DNA of 64,000 nt from Pseudomonadota bacterium (GCA_018242365.1 JAFECB010000031.1:1-64000), one strand, 5' to 3'. Positions 35,008-45,611 are shown, counted from the first letter of the stretch. Translations and numbers: made by a program. The notes: generated by a model from the letters alone, not told the origin.

Positions 35008-37467
35008 ATGGCCGACACCCCCCGCACCGAGTCCACCGTCCTGCCGGTCCTGCCGCTGCGCGATGTGGTGGTGTTCCCGCACATGGTGATCCCGCTGTTC
35101 GTCGGGCGTGAAAAGTCCATTCGCGCGCTCGACATGGCGGTGGAAGGCGACAAGCGCATCCTGCTGGTCGCGCAGAAAGTCGCCGAGACCGACGATCCGG
35201 GCGCGGCCGACCTGCATGCGGTGGGCACGGTTGCGCAGGTGCTGCAATTGCTGAAGCTGCCCGATGGCACCATCAAGGTGCTGGTGGAAGGGCTGGAACG
35301 CGCCCGCGTGGACGGCATGCACGCCGAGGATGGCGCGCTGCTGGCCTCGGCCAGCGTGGTCGCCACCACCGCCGTGCGCGAGTTGCGCGAAATCGAGGCG
35401 ATCGGCCGCACCCTGCTGGCGCAGTTCGAGACCTATATCAAGTCCAACCGCAAGCTGCCGCCGGAGTTGCTGCAAACGCTGTCGGGGATCGACGATCCCG
35501 GCAAGCTGGCCGATACCGTGGCCGCCCACCTCGGTGCGCGCCTGGTCGACAAGCAGAAGCTGCTGGAAACCTTCGATGCCGGTGACCGCCTGGAATTGCT
35601 GGTCGGCCTCGTCGATGGCGAGCTGGATGTGCAGCAGATGGAAAAGCGCATCCGCGGGCGGGTCAAGTCGCAGATGGAGCGCGGCCAGCGCGAGTACTAC
35701 CTCAACGAGCAGATGAAGGCGATCCAGAAGGAATTGGGCGAGCTCGATGATGTGCCCAATGATCTCGAGGACATGGCGAAGCGGATCGCCGCCGCCGGCA
35801 TGCCCAAGCCGGTCGAGGCCAAGGCCAAGTCCGAACTCGCCAAGCTCAAGCAGATGTCGCCGATGTCGGCGGAGGCCGGGGTGGTGCGCAACTATCTCGA
35901 TTGGCTGCTGGGCGTGCCGTGGAAGAAGCGCAGCAAGGTCCGCAAGGATCTCAATGCCGCGCAGCGCACGCTGGACGCCGATCACTACGGGCTGGAGAAG
36001 GTCAAGGAACGCATCCTCGAATACCTCGCGGTGCAGTCGCGCGTATCCAAGATGAAAGGCCCGATCCTGTGCCTGGTCGGCCCGCCCGGTGTTGGCAAGA
36101 CTTCGCTGGGCCAGAGCATCGCCAAGGTCACCAACCGAAAGTTCGTGCGGATGGCGCTGGGCGGCGTGCGCGATGAAGCCGAGATTCGCGGGCACCGGCG
36201 CACCTATGTCGGTTCGATGCCGGGCCGGATCGTGCAGAATCTCAACAAGGCGGGGACGAAGAACCCGCTGTTCGTGCTCGACGAGATCGACAAGATGTCG
36301 ATGGACTTCCGTGGCGATCCGTCCTCGGCGCTGCTGGAAGTGCTCGATCCCGAGCAGAACCACGCCTTCAACGATCACTACCTCGAAGTCGATCTCGACC
36401 TGTCCGAGGTGATGTTCGTCGCCACCTCCAACTCGCTGAACATTCCCGGCCCGCTGCTGGATCGCATGGAAGTGATCCGCATCCCGGGGTATACGGAAGA
36501 AGAGAAGCTCAACATCGCCACCCGCTACCTGGTGCCCAAGCAGCTCAAGGCCAATGGCCTGCGCGCAGGTGAACTCGAGATCGCCGAATCCGCCATCGTC
36601 GACATCGTGCGTTACTACACGCGGGAATCCGGCGTGCGCAACCTCGAGCGCGAGATCGCGCGGATCGCGCGCAAGGTGGTCAAGGAGATCGCGCTCAACG
36701 GGCCGCAGCCGAAGGCCGCGAAGGGCAAGGCACGCAAGCCCAGGCCGATCACGGTCAGCGCGAAGAACCTCGACAAGTACCTTGGCGTGCAGCGCTTCGA
36801 TTTCGGCCGCGCCGAAGCCGAAAACGAGATTGGTCTTGTCACCGGATTGGCGTGGACCGAAGTGGGCGGCGACCTGCTGCAGATCGAATCCACCCTGGTG
36901 CCGGGCAAGGGCGCGGTGATCCTCACCGGTCAGCTCGGTGACGTGATGAAGGAATCGGCATCGACTGCGTTGTCGGTCGTGCGCGCGCGCGCCGAACGGC
37001 TCGGGATCGATATCGATTTCCTGCAGAAGCACGACCTTCACATCCACGTGCCGGATGGCGCGACGCCGAAGGATGGGCCGAGCGCAGGCATCGCGATGGC
37101 GACGTCGCTGGTGTCGATGCTGACCAAGGTGCCGGTGCGCCACGACATCGCGATGACCGGCGAAATTACCCTGCGCGGCAAGGTCAGCGCGATCGGCGGG
37201 CTGAAGGAAAAACTGCTGGCGGCATTGCGCGGCGGGATCACCACCGTGCTGATCCCGGACGAGAACCGCAAGGACCTCGCCGACATCCCGGCGACCGTGC
37301 TCGACAAGCTGAAGATCGTGCCGGTGAAGTGGATCGACGAAGTGCTCGACCTCGCGTTGGAACGTCCGCTGGCGGCGAAGGCCGTGAAGCCGGTTTCGGT
37401 GAAGACGCCCGCAGCGAAAGCACGCGCGCGCAGCAAATCCGGCGCGCGGCCTTCGATCAAGCACTGA
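35008..37467 (+). CDS. lon: ATP-dependent protease Lon
   Basis: 819 residues from ATG 35008 ([20 protein letters not shown]), preceded by a GGAG stretch; the open frame further upstream has no family similarity. N-terminal LON substrate domain, AAA+ module with Walker A ([12 protein letters not shown]) and Walker B (FVLDEIDKM), and the protease domain with catalytic Ser in [11 protein letters not shown] and Lys in [14 protein letters not shown]. The C-terminal tail from about 780 is Lys/Ala-rich ([20 protein letters not shown]), an extension that looks DNA-binding or disordered. Confidence 0.98.
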   Translation: MADTPRTESTVLPVLPLRDVVVFPHMVIPLFVGREKSIRALDMAVEGDKRILLVAQKVAETDDPGAADLHAVGTVAQVLQLLKLPDGTIKVLVEGLERARVDGMHAEDGALLASASVVATTAVRELREIEAIGRTLLAQFETYIKSNRKLPPELLQTLSGIDDPGKLADTVAAHLGARLVDKQKLLETFDAGDRLELLVGLVDGELDVQQMEKRIRGRVKSQMERGQREYYLNEQMKAIQKELGELDDVPNDLEDMAKRIAAAGMPKPVEAKAKSELAKLKQMSPMSAEAGVVRNYLDWLLGVPWKKRSKVRKDLNAAQRTLDADHYGLEKVKERILEYLAVQSRVSKMKGPILCLVGPPGVGKTSLGQSIAKVTNRKFVRMALGGVRDEAEIRGHRRTYVGSMPGRIVQNLNKAGTKNPLFVLDEIDKMSMDFRGDPSSALLEVLDPEQNHAFNDHYLEVDLDLSEVMFVATSNSLNIPGPLLDRMEVIRIPGYTEEEKLNIATRYLVPKQLKANGLRAGELEIAESAIVDIVRYYTRESGVRNLEREIARIARKVVKEIALNGPQPKAAKGKARKPRPITVSAKNLDKYLGVQRFDFGRAEAENEIGLVTGLAWTEVGGDLLQIESTLVPGKGAVILTGQLGDVMKESASTALSVVRARAERLGIDIDFLQKHDLHIHVPDGATPKDGPSAGIAMATSLVSMLTKVPVRHDIAMTGEITLRGKVSAIGGLKEKLLAALRGGITTVLIPDENRKDLADIPATVLDKLKIVPVKWIDEVLDLALERPLAAKAVKPVSVKTPAAKARARSKSGARPSIKH

Positions 37468-37659
37468 GCACGGGATCATCACGCCTGCGTCGCGAATGCG
37501 GCGCATGCGCAACGTGAACCGTGGCAAATCAAGCGCTTGTGGCGGCCTTGATCGCTGCGGCCCGGGTGTCATCGGGTTGACCTTGCAGGCGGTGTTGCTG
37601 CCGTTTCCGACGCAGATCGCCCATTCACGCTGAAACCCGCGCCAGCGTTGACTTTCGTG

Positions 37660-37688
37660 TTGCACGCGGGGAAACCCGCTGGTATAAA
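37660..37688 (+). promoter_or_regulatory. Sigma-70 promoter of hupB
   Basis: TTGCAC, 17-bp spacer, TATAAA, about 120 bp upstream of the HU gene. The remainder of the 342-bp lon-hupB gap shows no gene. Confidence 0.65.
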
Positions 37689-37809
37689 GTCGGAGTCCGC
37701 GGTGTGCAGGTTCTGGCACTACGGCGAGCCCGGGCCGACGACAGGGGAGCGTCGCCGGATCCGGCCAATGCATTCCGAGCGTCCTTCCTGCAACGGAGCC
37801 AACAATCCA

Positions 37810-38082
37810 ATGAACAAAGCCGATTTCATCGAAGCCGTGGCCGATGCCGCGGAACTCACCAAGGCCGATGCCGGTCGCGCCGTCGACGCGATGGTTGCCG
37901 CCATCACCAAGGCCCTCAAGAAGGGCGACACCGTGACCCTGGTGGGCTTCGGCACCTTCTCGGTCCGCAAGCGTGGTGCCCGTACCGGCCGCAACCCGCG
38001 CACCGGCGACACCATCAAGATCAAGGCCTCGAAGAACCCGGCGTTCAAGGCCGGCAAGGCGCTCAAGGACGCGGTCAACTGA
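37810..38082 (+). CDS. hupB: DNA-binding protein HU
   Basis: 90 residues, the family length. The DNA-binding arm signature is present ([22 protein letters not shown]) with the intercalating Pro in RNPRTG. HU is a nucleoid protein that bends and compacts DNA. The position after lon is the usual gammaproteobacterial arrangement. A terminator follows directly. Confidence 0.97.
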   Translation: MNKADFIEAVADAAELTKADAGRAVDAMVAAITKALKKGDTVTLVGFGTFSVRKRGARTGRNPRTGDTIKIKASKNPAFKAGKALKDAVN

Positions 38083-38109
38083 TCGCATCCGGTCTTGTAC
38101 AGTGTCACG

Positions 38110-38135
38110 AAAAGCCCGGCATGCGCCGGGCTTTT
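38110..38135 (+). terminator. Terminator after hupB
   Basis: AAAAGCCCGGC-ATGC-GCCGGGCTTTTT, a strong GC stem with a T run. Confidence 0.9.
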
Positions 38136-38204
38136 TCGTTGTGGCGGGACATGAATCGCGCAAGGGTTCCCCCCATCGCCGCACACTGCGATAATGCCGC
38201 CCCC

Positions 38205-38279
38205 GGGCACTTAGCTCAGCGGTAGAGCGGCTCCTTTACACGGAGCGGGTCGGGGGTTCGATCCCCTCAGTGCCCACCA
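38205..38279 (+). tRNA. tRNA-Val(UAC)
   Basis: 75 nt; GGGCACT acceptor, anticodon loop TTTACAC giving TAC, T-arm GGTTCGATC, CCA encoded. Confidence 0.97.
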
Positions 38280-38351
38280 TTTTTTTTTGCGTGTTGTTTC
38301 AACTGCGTGTTGCGTGCCCGACCAGCGTCGGATACACTTGTCGGTCTCTGC

Positions 38352-38428
38352 GGAGTGGTAGTTCAGTCGGTTAGAATGCTGGCCTGTCACGCCGGAGGTC
38401 GCGGGTTCGAGTCCCGTCCACTCCGCCA
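38352..38428 (+). tRNA. tRNA-Asp(GUC)
   Basis: 77 nt; GGAGTGG acceptor, anticodon loop CTGTCAC giving GTC, CCA encoded. Confidence 0.97.
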
Positions 38429-38453
38429 GATCTTGAGCAAGGATCCAAAGACC

Positions 38454-38484
38454 AGCCCCGCAGCGATGCGGGGCTTTTCTTTTG
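38454..38484 (+). terminator. Terminator after tRNA-Asp
   Basis: AGCCCCGC-AGCGAT-GCGGGGCTTTTCTTTT, just after the tRNA pair. Confidence 0.85.
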
Positions 38485-38558
38485 GTGAATGGATCTTCTG
38501 GAACGACGTGTCGCCGGTCGCGCTAAACTAGGCGGCTCGCCCCCAGCGCAAGTCCATC

Positions 38559-40526
38559 ATGCTGCAAGCCCTCCGCGACAAGACCACCGGCTGGATCGCC
38601 GGCACCATCCTCACGATCGTGACGGTTCCGTTTGCCTTTTTCGGCATGGAGTCGTACATGCAGCAGCATGTGGACACCTACGTCGCGCGCATCTCGCAGC
38701 CGCCGTCGTGGTGGACCTCGGCGCCCGATGTGTGGCCGGTCACCTACCTGTGGACCAAGGCCGACATCGAGCCGGAAGCCTTCCGTCAGCGCGTCGATCT
38801 CATGCGTGAAAGCATGCGCGCCCGCCAGGGCGACAACTTCGACGCCAAGCAGTTCGAGTCGAAAGACAACAAGCGCCGCATCCTCGACGGCCTGATCGAC
38901 GAGCAGGTGAGCCAGTTCGCCGCCGCCAACGACAACATCGAGATCGGTGACAGCGCGGTGCGCAAGGCGATCCAGGCGATTCCGGATTTCCAGGTCGATG
39001 GTGTGTTCAACGCCGACCGCTACCAGTTGATGCTGGCCTCGCAGAATCCGCCGCTGACGCCGCGCGAGTTCGAGGCAAAGATGCGCGACGGGCTGAAGAA
39101 CGAGATGTTGCCGGACGGCATCGCCAATTCCGCCTTCGTCACCACTCGCGAGCTGGATCGCCTGATGCGCCTGCTGGCCGAGAAGCGCGACGTCAATTGG
39201 GTGATGGTGCCGGCGGCAGCGGCGGATACCGCGCCGGTCACCGACGCCGAGATCAGCGCCTGGTACAACGGCCATCGCAGCGATTTCCGCAGCCCCGAGA
39301 CACTGCGCCTCGAATACATCCTGGTCGATGGCAGCACCCTGCCGCAGGCCCCCAGCGATGAGGCGACCTTGCGCCAGCAGTACCAGGCGCAGATTGCCAA
39401 ATACTCCACCGCCGAACAGCGCGAAGTTTCCGACATCCTCGTGCAGGTGCCGGCCAATGCCAGCGCTGCCGACAAGAGCGCAGCCGAGGCGCGCGCAAAC
39501 AGGATCGCGGCGCAGGCCCGCGCAGCCGGTGCGGACTTCGCCGCGCTGGCGCGTGCCAACTCCGACGATCCGGTGTCCAAGGCCAGTGGCGGCAGCCTGG
39601 GCTTTCTGGCCAAGGGCAGTTCGCCCGGCGCGTTTGACGACAATGTGTTCGCGATGCATGCCGGTGACGTGCGTGGCCCGGTGAAGATCGGCAATGACTG
39701 GCACATCATCAAGCTGAACCAGATCAAGCCCGGCGTGCAGCGTTCGTTCGAGGAGGTCCGTCCGGAACTCGAACGCGCCGCCCGCGAAGGCACCCAGGAG
39801 CGCGCTTTCAACGACCTGATCGGCAAATTGGTGGACCAGGTGCTGAAGGCACCGACCTCGCTCGAACCCGCGGCCAAGGCGATGGGCCTGACCGTGCAGA
39901 CCACCCCGGCGTTCACCCGCGCCGGTGGCCCTGGCATCGCCGGCGAGCAGAAGGTGCTGCGCGCTGCGTTCTCGGATTCGCTGATCCAGGACGGCACCGC
40001 CAGTGACCCGATCGAATTGGGGCCGAACAAATCCGTGCTGATCCGGGTCATCGACCACCAGCCTGAGCGGTCCTTGCCGCTGGCGCAGGTGCGTGATCTG
40101 GTGATCTCCACGATTCGCGCCGATCGCCAGCGCAAGGCGTCAGAAGCGGCGGCGAACGCGCTGTTGGCGGCTGCGCGGACCAAGGGGCTGGCCGCTGCCG
40201 CCACCGATGCCAAGCTGGCGATGGGCGGGCTGGACGGCCTGCAGCGTGGCATGCCCGTTCCGTCGCAGAAGGCGGCAGAGGTGTTGTTCAACCAGCCGCG
40301 TCCTGCGCAGGACCGCGTCGGCCTCGGCAAGGCCTTGGTCGATGGGCAGTACATGGTGTTCGCGATTCGCGCCGTGCACGACGGCGACCTCACCCAGGCC
40401 ACCGCGCAGGACCGCACCACGCTGCGCCAGCAGATGTCTCAGGCGGATGGCATGCGCGCACGCGAAGCCTTCGTCCGCGCCCTGCGCGCGCGCTATCAAA
40501 TCAAGGTGGCGGAAGATCGGCTGTAG
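38559..40526 (+). CDS. ppiD: Membrane-anchored periplasmic chaperone PpiD (SurA/parvulin fold)
   Basis: 655 residues. The N-terminal anchor (WIAGTILTIVTVPFAFFGME) is followed by a SurA-like helical region to about 270. One parvulin-type PPIase domain lies at about 285-390 (SDILVQVPANASAADKS; SDDPVSKASGGSLGFLAKG). A long C-terminal region continues to the end. PpiD sits at the Sec translocon and helps exported proteins leave the membrane. The position after hupB and tRNAs is conserved in relatives. Confidence 0.94.
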   Translation: MLQALRDKTTGWIAGTILTIVTVPFAFFGMESYMQQHVDTYVARISQPPSWWTSAPDVWPVTYLWTKADIEPEAFRQRVDLMRESMRARQGDNFDAKQFESKDNKRRILDGLIDEQVSQFAAANDNIEIGDSAVRKAIQAIPDFQVDGVFNADRYQLMLASQNPPLTPREFEAKMRDGLKNEMLPDGIANSAFVTTRELDRLMRLLAEKRDVNWVMVPAAAADTAPVTDAEISAWYNGHRSDFRSPETLRLEYILVDGSTLPQAPSDEATLRQQYQAQIAKYSTAEQREVSDILVQVPANASAADKSAAEARANRIAAQARAAGADFAALARANSDDPVSKASGGSLGFLAKGSSPGAFDDNVFAMHAGDVRGPVKIGNDWHIIKLNQIKPGVQRSFEEVRPELERAAREGTQERAFNDLIGKLVDQVLKAPTSLEPAAKAMGLTVQTTPAFTRAGGPGIAGEQKVLRAAFSDSLIQDGTASDPIELGPNKSVLIRVIDHQPERSLPLAQVRDLVISTIRADRQRKASEAAANALLAAARTKGLAAAATDAKLAMGGLDGLQRGMPVPSQKAAEVLFNQPRPAQDRVGLGKALVDGQYMVFAIRAVHDGDLTQATAQDRTTLRQQMSQADGMRAREAFVRALRARYQIKVAEDRL

Positions 40527-40552
40527 TGTGCTCATCCCCCATGCTGGATGAC

Positions 40553-40579
40553 AAAACGCCCGGAGAGTCCGGGCGTTTT
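40553..40579. terminator. Bidirectional terminator between ppiD and fabI
   Basis: AAAACGCCCGGA-GAG-TCCGGGCGTTTT, perfect 12-bp arms between convergent genes. Confidence 0.92.
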
Positions 40580-40605
40580 GCTGTCTGCCGATTGCAGGCG
40601 CGCGA

Positions 40606-41394
40606 TCAGTCGATCCCGCTCATGCCCATGATGTTGTAGCCGGCATCGACATAGGTGACTTCGCCGGTAATGCCATTGGCGAGATCCGAGCACAGGAAGG
40701 CGGCGGCATTGCCCACGTCTTCGATGGTGACCACGCGGCGCAGCGGTGCGGCGGCTTCGAACTGGCTGAGCATCTTGCGGAAGTTGGCAACACCACTGGC
40801 GGCGAGGGTGCGGATCGGGCCGGCCGATATGGCATTCACGCGGGTACCTTCCGGGCCAAGCGCCATCGCCATGTAGCGCACGGTCGCTTCCAGCGAGGCC
40901 TTGGCCACGCCCATCGTGTTGTAGTTGGCCAGCGCACGTTTGGCGCCGAGGTAGGACAGGGTCAGCACGCTGCCGTTGCGGCCTTTCATCAGCGGGCGCG
41001 CGGCCTTGCCCAGGGCGGCCAGCGAGTAGGCGCTGATGTCGTGGGCGATGTGGTAGCGCTCGCGGTTGATGCCGTCGAGGAAATCGCCTTCGATCGCTTC
41101 GCGCGGGGCGAAGGCGATGCAGTGAACGAGAATGTCGAAGCCCTCGCCCCAATGCTTGCCGAGTTCGGCGAAGCAGGCATCGATCTGGCCGTCATCGGCC
41201 ACGTCCAGCGGAAGGACAATCCTGCTGCCGTATTCGGCGGCGGCGTCTTCGACCCGCGACTTCAGTTTTTCGTTCTGGTAGGTCAACGCCAGTTCGGCCC
41301 CTTCGCGATGGAAGGCGTCGGCAATGCCGGTGGCGATCGAGCGCTGGCTGGCGATGCCGGTGACCAGTGCGCGCTTGCCCTGCAGGAATCCCAT
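40606..41394 (-). CDS. fabI: Enoyl-ACP reductase FabI
   Basis: 262 residues from ATG 41394, which has an ideal ribosome-binding site (AAGGAG, 5 nt, ATG). FabI reduces enoyl-ACP with NADH in the last step of each fatty-acid elongation cycle. It has the cofactor loop [13 protein letters not shown] and the active-site Tyr and Lys in the spaced Y-x6-K motif ([12 protein letters not shown]). The substrate-loop region is [13 protein letters not shown]. It is of the triclosan-sensitive FabI type rather than FabV. Confidence 0.96.
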   Translation of the reverse strand: MGFLQGKRALVTGIASQRSIATGIADAFHREGAELALTYQNEKLKSRVEDAAAEYGSRIVLPLDVADDGQIDACFAELGKHWGEGFDILVHCIAFAPREAIEGDFLDGINRERYHIAHDISAYSLAALGKAARPLMKGRNGSVLTLSYLGAKRALANYNTMGVAKASLEATVRYMAMALGPEGTRVNAISAGPIRTLAASGVANFRKMLSQFEAAAPLRRVVTIEDVGNAAAFLCSDLANGITGEVTYVDAGYNIMGMSGID

Positions 41395-41513
41395 GGTGTC
41401 TCCTTGGATGGTGCGCGCGGTGGCGCATTCGAGCGAATGCGCTAGTTTGCCTTGCACGGGTGCTGGAGGCCAGTCCATGCGTCGTTCCGGGCGGGTCTGT
41501 GCGAGTGCATTTT

Positions 41514-41603
41514 GACGCGGATGGACGCGGATGAGCGCAGATGAAGCGGATCGTGAGCTGGTTCCAGAGATCCGATCCGCGTCTCTCCGCGTTGATCCGC
41601 GTC
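41514..41603. repeat. Palindromic GACGCGGATG repeat between fabI and gloB
   Basis: GACGCGGATGGACGCGGATG on the left and its diverged inverse (GATCCGCGT, CTCCGCGTTGATCCGCGTCC) on the right, about 90 bp in all. A shorter related stretch (TTGACGCGGATGTGCGTGG) lies at about 11789-11808. The 241-bp gap contains nothing else. Confidence 0.65.
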
Positions 41604-41635
41604 CAATGCTTTTCCTTAACCGGAGTGCGGGCGAT

Positions 41636-42400
41636 TCATCCGCAAAAGCGGTCCTTCCAGCCGCGCAATGTTGCGAACACCTCATCGGCATCCCGCATGG
41701 GCTGTCCGGCATGGTGTTCGGCTGCAATGTGCAGCGCGGGCGTGCCGCAGCGCAGGAACGGGTTGCAGGCGATCTCCTCGGCCAACCGGACCGGCAGGGT
41801 GGGATGGCCGGCCGTGCGCAGGTCGCGCACAACCCGCACGCGTGCTTGCAGCGCCGGGTTGTCGGGATCGACCGTCAGCGCGAACGCGGCATTGGCCGGT
41901 GTGTATTCGTGCGCGCAGCAGACCAGGGTGTCTTCCGGCAATGCCGCCAGTCGTGCGAGCGAGGCGTGCATCTGCACCGCGCTGCCTTCGAACATCCGCC
42001 CGCAGCCGAGGCTGAACAAGGTGTCGCCACAGAACAACAGACCCACGCCGTGATAGGCCACGTGGCCAAGCGTGTGGCCGGGCACGTCGATGACGTTGAA
42101 CTGCCATGGGCCGATGGCGATCCGGTCGCCATCCGCGACACGATGACTGGCGATGTCGATCCGCGCATCCTCGGGGGCATAGACCGGCGTTTGCGGCCAT
42201 CGCGCCAGCAGGTCCGGCAGCCCACCGATGTGATCGCCGTGATGATGGGTGACGAGGATGCCATGCGGCGCTGGGCTGTCGCCCAAGGCCTCCAGCACCG
42301 GCGCGGCGTCGCCGGGATCGACGATCAGTGCACGTCCGGCCGCATCGCGCAGCAGCCAGATGTAGTTGTCGTCGAAGGCAGGGACGGGCTGCAGGTCCAT
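41636..42400 (-). CDS. gloB: Hydroxyacylglutathione hydrolase (glyoxalase II)
   Basis: 254 residues. It has the metallo-beta-lactamase fold with the metal motif [10 protein letters not shown] and further His/Asp ligands in [24 protein letters not shown] and CCAHEYT. It hydrolyses S-lactoylglutathione to lactate and glutathione, the second step of methylglyoxal detoxification. ATG 42400 ([17 protein letters not shown]) matches the family start; an ATG eight codons upstream is also possible. It is divergent from the methyltransferase gene, as in E. coli gloB-yafS. Confidence 0.95.
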   Translation of the reverse strand: MDLQPVPAFDDNYIWLLRDAAGRALIVDPGDAAPVLEALGDSPAPHGILVTHHHGDHIGGLPDLLARWPQTPVYAPEDARIDIASHRVADGDRIAIGPWQFNVIDVPGHTLGHVAYHGVGLLFCGDTLFSLGCGRMFEGSAVQMHASLARLAALPEDTLVCCAHEYTPANAAFALTVDPDNPALQARVRVVRDLRTAGHPTLPVRLAEEIACNPFLRCGTPALHIAAEHHAGQPMRDADEVFATLRGWKDRFCG

Positions 42401-42495
42401 CGAATTTCCGGTGGCGTTTGCCATCTTCGCACCCTGCTCCTGCGGTGATGCAGGCACATCGTGACGGATGGCGGCGAATCCCGCAAAATCCGCGG

Positions 42496-43155
42496 ATGGC
42501 ATTTCGCAGTCACCCCGATTCCGATGCCGCCGCAGCGTGGTTTGCCGGTGAGGCCGGGCAAGCCCTGCTCGCCAGCGAGGCTGGCTGCGTGCACGCGGCG
42601 CTGCGACAATTCCCGCATTGGCGCGGCCTGTGGCTGGGGCCGAGTGACGTGGCCCTGCCTGAGGAAGCGGGCTTGCCTGCGCCGCTGCGTCTGCATCCCG
42701 TTGGCGCGTCGGCATTCACTGGCGATCTGCGCTGCGAACTGCCGCTGCCACTGGCCAGCGAATGCTGTGCACTGGTCGTTGTCCAGCACGCGGCGGATAT
42801 GACGGTTGCGCCGGAGGCTTTGCTTGAAGAGTGCGCGCGCGTCTTGATCCCCGGCGGTTGGTTGTGGATGTTGGCGATCAATCCACTGTCCCCGTGGCGG
42901 CTGCGTTGGGCAGGGCAAGGCTTGCGTGGACGCGAGCCGGTGTCCTGGCGACGCCGCCTGCGTGCGGTGGGGCTGGTGCCGGAGCCGGTATCGCAGGGAT
43001 TGGGGCCGACATGGCGCACGCTGGCACATGCACCGCTGCGTCCCGGCGTCGGCCTGCGGCCTGCCTATCTGTTGCGCAGCGAGAAACGCAGCGCGCCCCT
43101 GACGCCGGTGCGCAAGGCACGCGCGATCGGCATGCCGGCAGGCACCCACGCATGA
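42496..43155 (+). CDS. SAM-dependent methyltransferase, YafS-like
   Basis: 219 residues from ATG 42496. A weak class I methyltransferase pattern is seen: [37 protein letters not shown] matches the motif around the post-III region (RVLxPGGxL). The glycine-rich SAM loop is poorly conserved ([13 protein letters not shown]), so activity is uncertain. The place between gloB and rnhA is the same as yafS in E. coli, which supports orthology. Its stop overlaps the rnhA start by 4 bp. Confidence 0.8.
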   Translation: MAFRSHPDSDAAAAWFAGEAGQALLASEAGCVHAALRQFPHWRGLWLGPSDVALPEEAGLPAPLRLHPVGASAFTGDLRCELPLPLASECCALVVVQHAADMTVAPEALLEECARVLIPGGWLWMLAINPLSPWRLRWAGQGLRGREPVSWRRRLRAVGLVPEPVSQGLGPTWRTLAHAPLRPGVGLRPAYLLRSEKRSAPLTPVRKARAIGMPAGTHA

Positions 43156-43613
43156 ACGACGCGAATCGCAAGCAAGTGGAAATCCATACCGATGGCGCCT
43201 GCCTCGGCAATCCCGGGCCGGGCGGCTGGGCGGCGTTGTTGCGCTGGTGCGGGCACGAGCGCGAGCTGGCCGATGGTGAAGCGCAAACCACCAACAACCG
43301 CATGGAAATGATGGCGACGATCATCGCGCTGGAAACATTGCGCGAACCCTGCGATGTCACCTTGACCACCGATTCGCAATACGTGCGCCAAGGTATCACC
43401 CAATGGATGGCCAGTTGGCAACGGCGTGGCTGGAAAACCGCCGGTGGCGATTCGGTCAAGAACCGTGACCTGTGGGAACGGCTGGCCGCTGCCGCCGCTC
43501 GCCACGTGGTGGAGTGGCGCTGGGTCAAGGGGCATTCCGGCGATCCCGACAACGAGCGTGTGGACGAGTTGGCACGGATCCAGGCCAATCGATACAAGGA
43601 GATGGAGAGCTGA
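43152..43613 (+). CDS. rnhA: Ribonuclease HI
   Basis: 153 residues. It cleaves RNA in RNA-DNA hybrids. The four acidic catalytic residues are present: Asp in [14 protein letters not shown], Glu in NNRMEMMA, Asp in TTDSQYV and the last Asp in [11 protein letters not shown]; the basic handle is in [10 protein letters not shown]. The start overlaps the upstream gene (ATGA), and the stop overlaps dnaQ by one base (TGATG), so all three are translated together. Confidence 0.97.
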   Translation: MNDANRKQVEIHTDGACLGNPGPGGWAALLRWCGHERELADGEAQTTNNRMEMMATIIALETLREPCDVTLTTDSQYVRQGITQWMASWQRRGWKTAGGDSVKNRDLWERLAAAAARHVVEWRWVKGHSGDPDNERVDELARIQANRYKEMES

Positions 43614-44353
43614 TGCGTCAGGTCGTGCTGGATACCGAAACCACTGGTCTCGAGTGGCAGAAGGGCAACCGCGTGGTCGAAATCGGCTGCGTCGAGTTGC
43701 TGGAACGGCGGCCGACCGGGCGCAGCTTCCATTGCTATCTGAATCCGGATCGTGAGTTCGAAGCCGGTGCGCAGAAAGTCACTGGGCTGTCATTGGACTT
43801 CCTCGCCGACAAGCCGCGTTTCGCCGACGTGGCCGACGACTTCCTCGCCTTCGTCGAAGGTGCGGAGCTGGTGATCCACAATGCGGCCTTCGACATCGGC
43901 TTCCTCGATGCGGAACTGGAGCGTCTGGGTGGCCGCGGCAAGCTGCTGGACCGCTGCACGGTGGAAGACACCCTGCAGCTGGCGCGCGAACGTTTCCCAG
44001 GCCAGCGCAATTCGCTGGACGCGCTGTGCAAGCGGCTGGGCGTGGACAATTCCGGGCGTGAATTGCACGGCGCCCTGCTCGATGCGCAGATCCTGGTCGA
44101 TGTGTATCTGGCACTGACCTCGTGGCAGGCGGAAATGGGGTTTGCCGAGGCCGCGATGCCGAACCAGGGCGGTGCTCCTTGCTCCGGCCAGCCAGCATCC
44201 GATGCCACGCTGTCGCGACCCCGCGTGAAGGTGTCGGACGATGAAGCGGCGGCGCATGCAGCGCGTCTGGATGCCCTGCAGAAGAAGGCTGGGCGTTGTG
44301 TTTGGCGTGAGCTGGAAACGACGCAGGCCGAGGAGCCCGCGAGCGTCGCGTGA
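43613..44353 (+). CDS. dnaQ: DNA polymerase III epsilon subunit (3'-5' proofreading exonuclease)
   Basis: 246 residues. DEDD-type exonuclease: motif Exo I VLDTETTGL, Exo II IHNAAFDIGFLDAEL and Exo III HGALLDAQILVDVYLAL are all present. The C-terminal part from about 185 is the usual flexible tether to the polymerase alpha subunit. Its stop is 6 bp from the stop of the convergent phosphatase gene. Confidence 0.97.
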   Translation: MRQVVLDTETTGLEWQKGNRVVEIGCVELLERRPTGRSFHCYLNPDREFEAGAQKVTGLSLDFLADKPRFADVADDFLAFVEGAELVIHNAAFDIGFLDAELERLGGRGKLLDRCTVEDTLQLARERFPGQRNSLDALCKRLGVDNSGRELHGALLDAQILVDVYLALTSWQAEMGFAEAAMPNQGGAPCSGQPASDATLSRPRVKVSDDEAAAHAARLDALQKKAGRCVWRELETTQAEEPASVA

Positions 44354-44359
44354 CGTGAT

Positions 44360-45064
44360 TCAGTGGCTGCGCACGAGGATCGCGGTCACGTTGTCCGAGC
44401 CGCCGCCATCCAGCGCCGCGGCAATCAGCCCGTCCACGCATTCCTGCGCGCTGCATTCGATGTGCGCCAGCACTTGCGCGATGTGGCCGTCATCGACCTC
44501 TTCGGTCAAACCGTCGCTGCACAGCAGCAGCTGCATGCCGGGACGCAGCTCGCCACTGAGTGTCTCCACATTCAACTGTTCCGGCGCGGTCACACCCAGC
44601 GCCTGGGTGACGACATTGCGGTGTGGATGGCTGCGCGCCTGCGCCGGGCTGATCGCGCCTTGGGCAATCAATTCCTGCACGTAGCTGTGATCCTGCGACA
44701 GTTGGGTGAGCGCACCATCGCGCCACAGGTAGACCCGGCTGTCACCGACCCAGGCGACCTCGAAACGATTGCCTTCGATGCGTGCCGCGACAATGGTGGT
44801 GCCCATCGGCAGGCTGTCACCGCGTCGCTTCGAACAGCGGATGATGTCTTCATCGGCAATCCGGATCGCATCCGACAAGCTGCTGCCAGAGCGCACCGTG
44901 CGCACCACCGCCTCACGCGCCAGCGCGCTGGCGACCTCGCCATAGGCGTGGCCACCCATGCCATCGGCCACCAGCCACAGGCCAAGATCGGCGTCACCGT
45001 AATAGGTGTCTTCGTTCAGCTCGCGCCGCAGGCCGACATGCGTCAGGTGTCCGAATTCGATCAT
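44360..45064 (-). CDS. PP2C-family Ser/Thr protein phosphatase (Stp1/PrpC type)
   Basis: 234 residues. PP2C metal-binding motifs: RRELNEDTYYGD, LVADGMGGHAYGEVAS, WVGDSRVYLWRDG, LLLCSDGLTEEV and GGGSDNVTAILV, all complete. It would remove phosphate from proteins phosphorylated on Ser/Thr by Hanks-type kinases. The kinase partner is not in this window. It is a single gene; the 904 bp upstream hold only repeats and the end of the integrative element. Confidence 0.95.
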   Translation of the reverse strand: MIEFGHLTHVGLRRELNEDTYYGDADLGLWLVADGMGGHAYGEVASALAREAVVRTVRSGSSLSDAIRIADEDIIRCSKRRGDSLPMGTTIVAARIEGNRFEVAWVGDSRVYLWRDGALTQLSQDHSYVQELIAQGAISPAQARSHPHRNVVTQALGVTAPEQLNVETLSGELRPGMQLLLCSDGLTEEVDDGHIAQVLAHIECSAQECVDGLIAAALDGGGSDNVTAILVRSH

Positions 45065-45257
45065 GCGGTCGGCGAGTGGTCAGGTGTCTTAAGGGTTGCA
45101 ACGCAATTGATCGGAAAAACCGGACGCGATGGCAGATGATGCCGTGCGACGAAGGCGCGTGATGATCGCACCGCAGCGTGGATTTTCGCAGTCCCTTCGC
45201 ATGCAAAACGTGACGACGTGCTTTGATGCATGACTTCTGGCAGGGGTGCTGCGCGTA

Positions 45258-45420
45258 GTGCGGCGCGGTTGGTCGGGATGGACTTGGTCCATCCAGGGCC
45301 GTCGTCCTGCGGGCAGCCTGCGGCTGATCTGATTGGCTTTCCTGCCGATCAGTCGAATCCTGCGAGGCTTGTGCCTCCGTCGCGTCTTCGCCAGATACGC
45401 AAACGCAATTGCGGGGGCGT
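45258..45420 (-). repeat. Structured tRNA-Ser downstream repeat, copy A (degenerate)
   Basis: A diverged version of copies B and C: GGCAGCCTGCGGCTG, GATTGG...CGATCAGTCGAATCC, TTCGCCAGATACGCAAACG and GCGGGGGCGTTT are recognisable. It is furthest from the tRNA. The minus strand is taken as the functional one, because it is the strand of the neighbouring tRNA-Ser. Confidence 0.7.
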
Positions 45421-45456
45421 TTGAATGGGGTTGATGAGTGTCGATGGCCGCGATGT

Positions 45457-45611
45457 GGTCGGGATAGGCGCGGGCCATCCATGGCCCGCGCCCTTCGGGC
45501 AGCCTGCGGCTGTCCTGATTCGCTCCCGGCGAATCAGTCGAACCCTGCGAGGGGATACGCCTTCGTCCCTCTCCGCCAGACACAAAAACGCCCCCATGCG
45601 GGGGCGATTTG
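45457..45611 (-). repeat. Structured tRNA-Ser downstream repeat, copy B
   Basis: About 155 bp, nearly identical to copy C. It contains four consecutive hairpins: GCGGGCCATCCATGGCCCGC, GCAGCCTGCGGCTG, GATTCGCTCCCGGCGAATC and the terminator-like CGCCCCCATGCGGGGGCG. CTCTCCGCCAGACACAAA, which matches the 3' end of a tRNA-Ser gene, precedes the last one. Confidence 0.85.

Noticed and set aside
33898..38184. A 1428-codon open frame on the minus strand opposite clpX, lon and hupB
   Set aside because: It is antisense to well-conserved genes. High GC keeps stop codons rare on the other strand, and the translation is His/Gln/Arg/Asp-rich with no family pattern.
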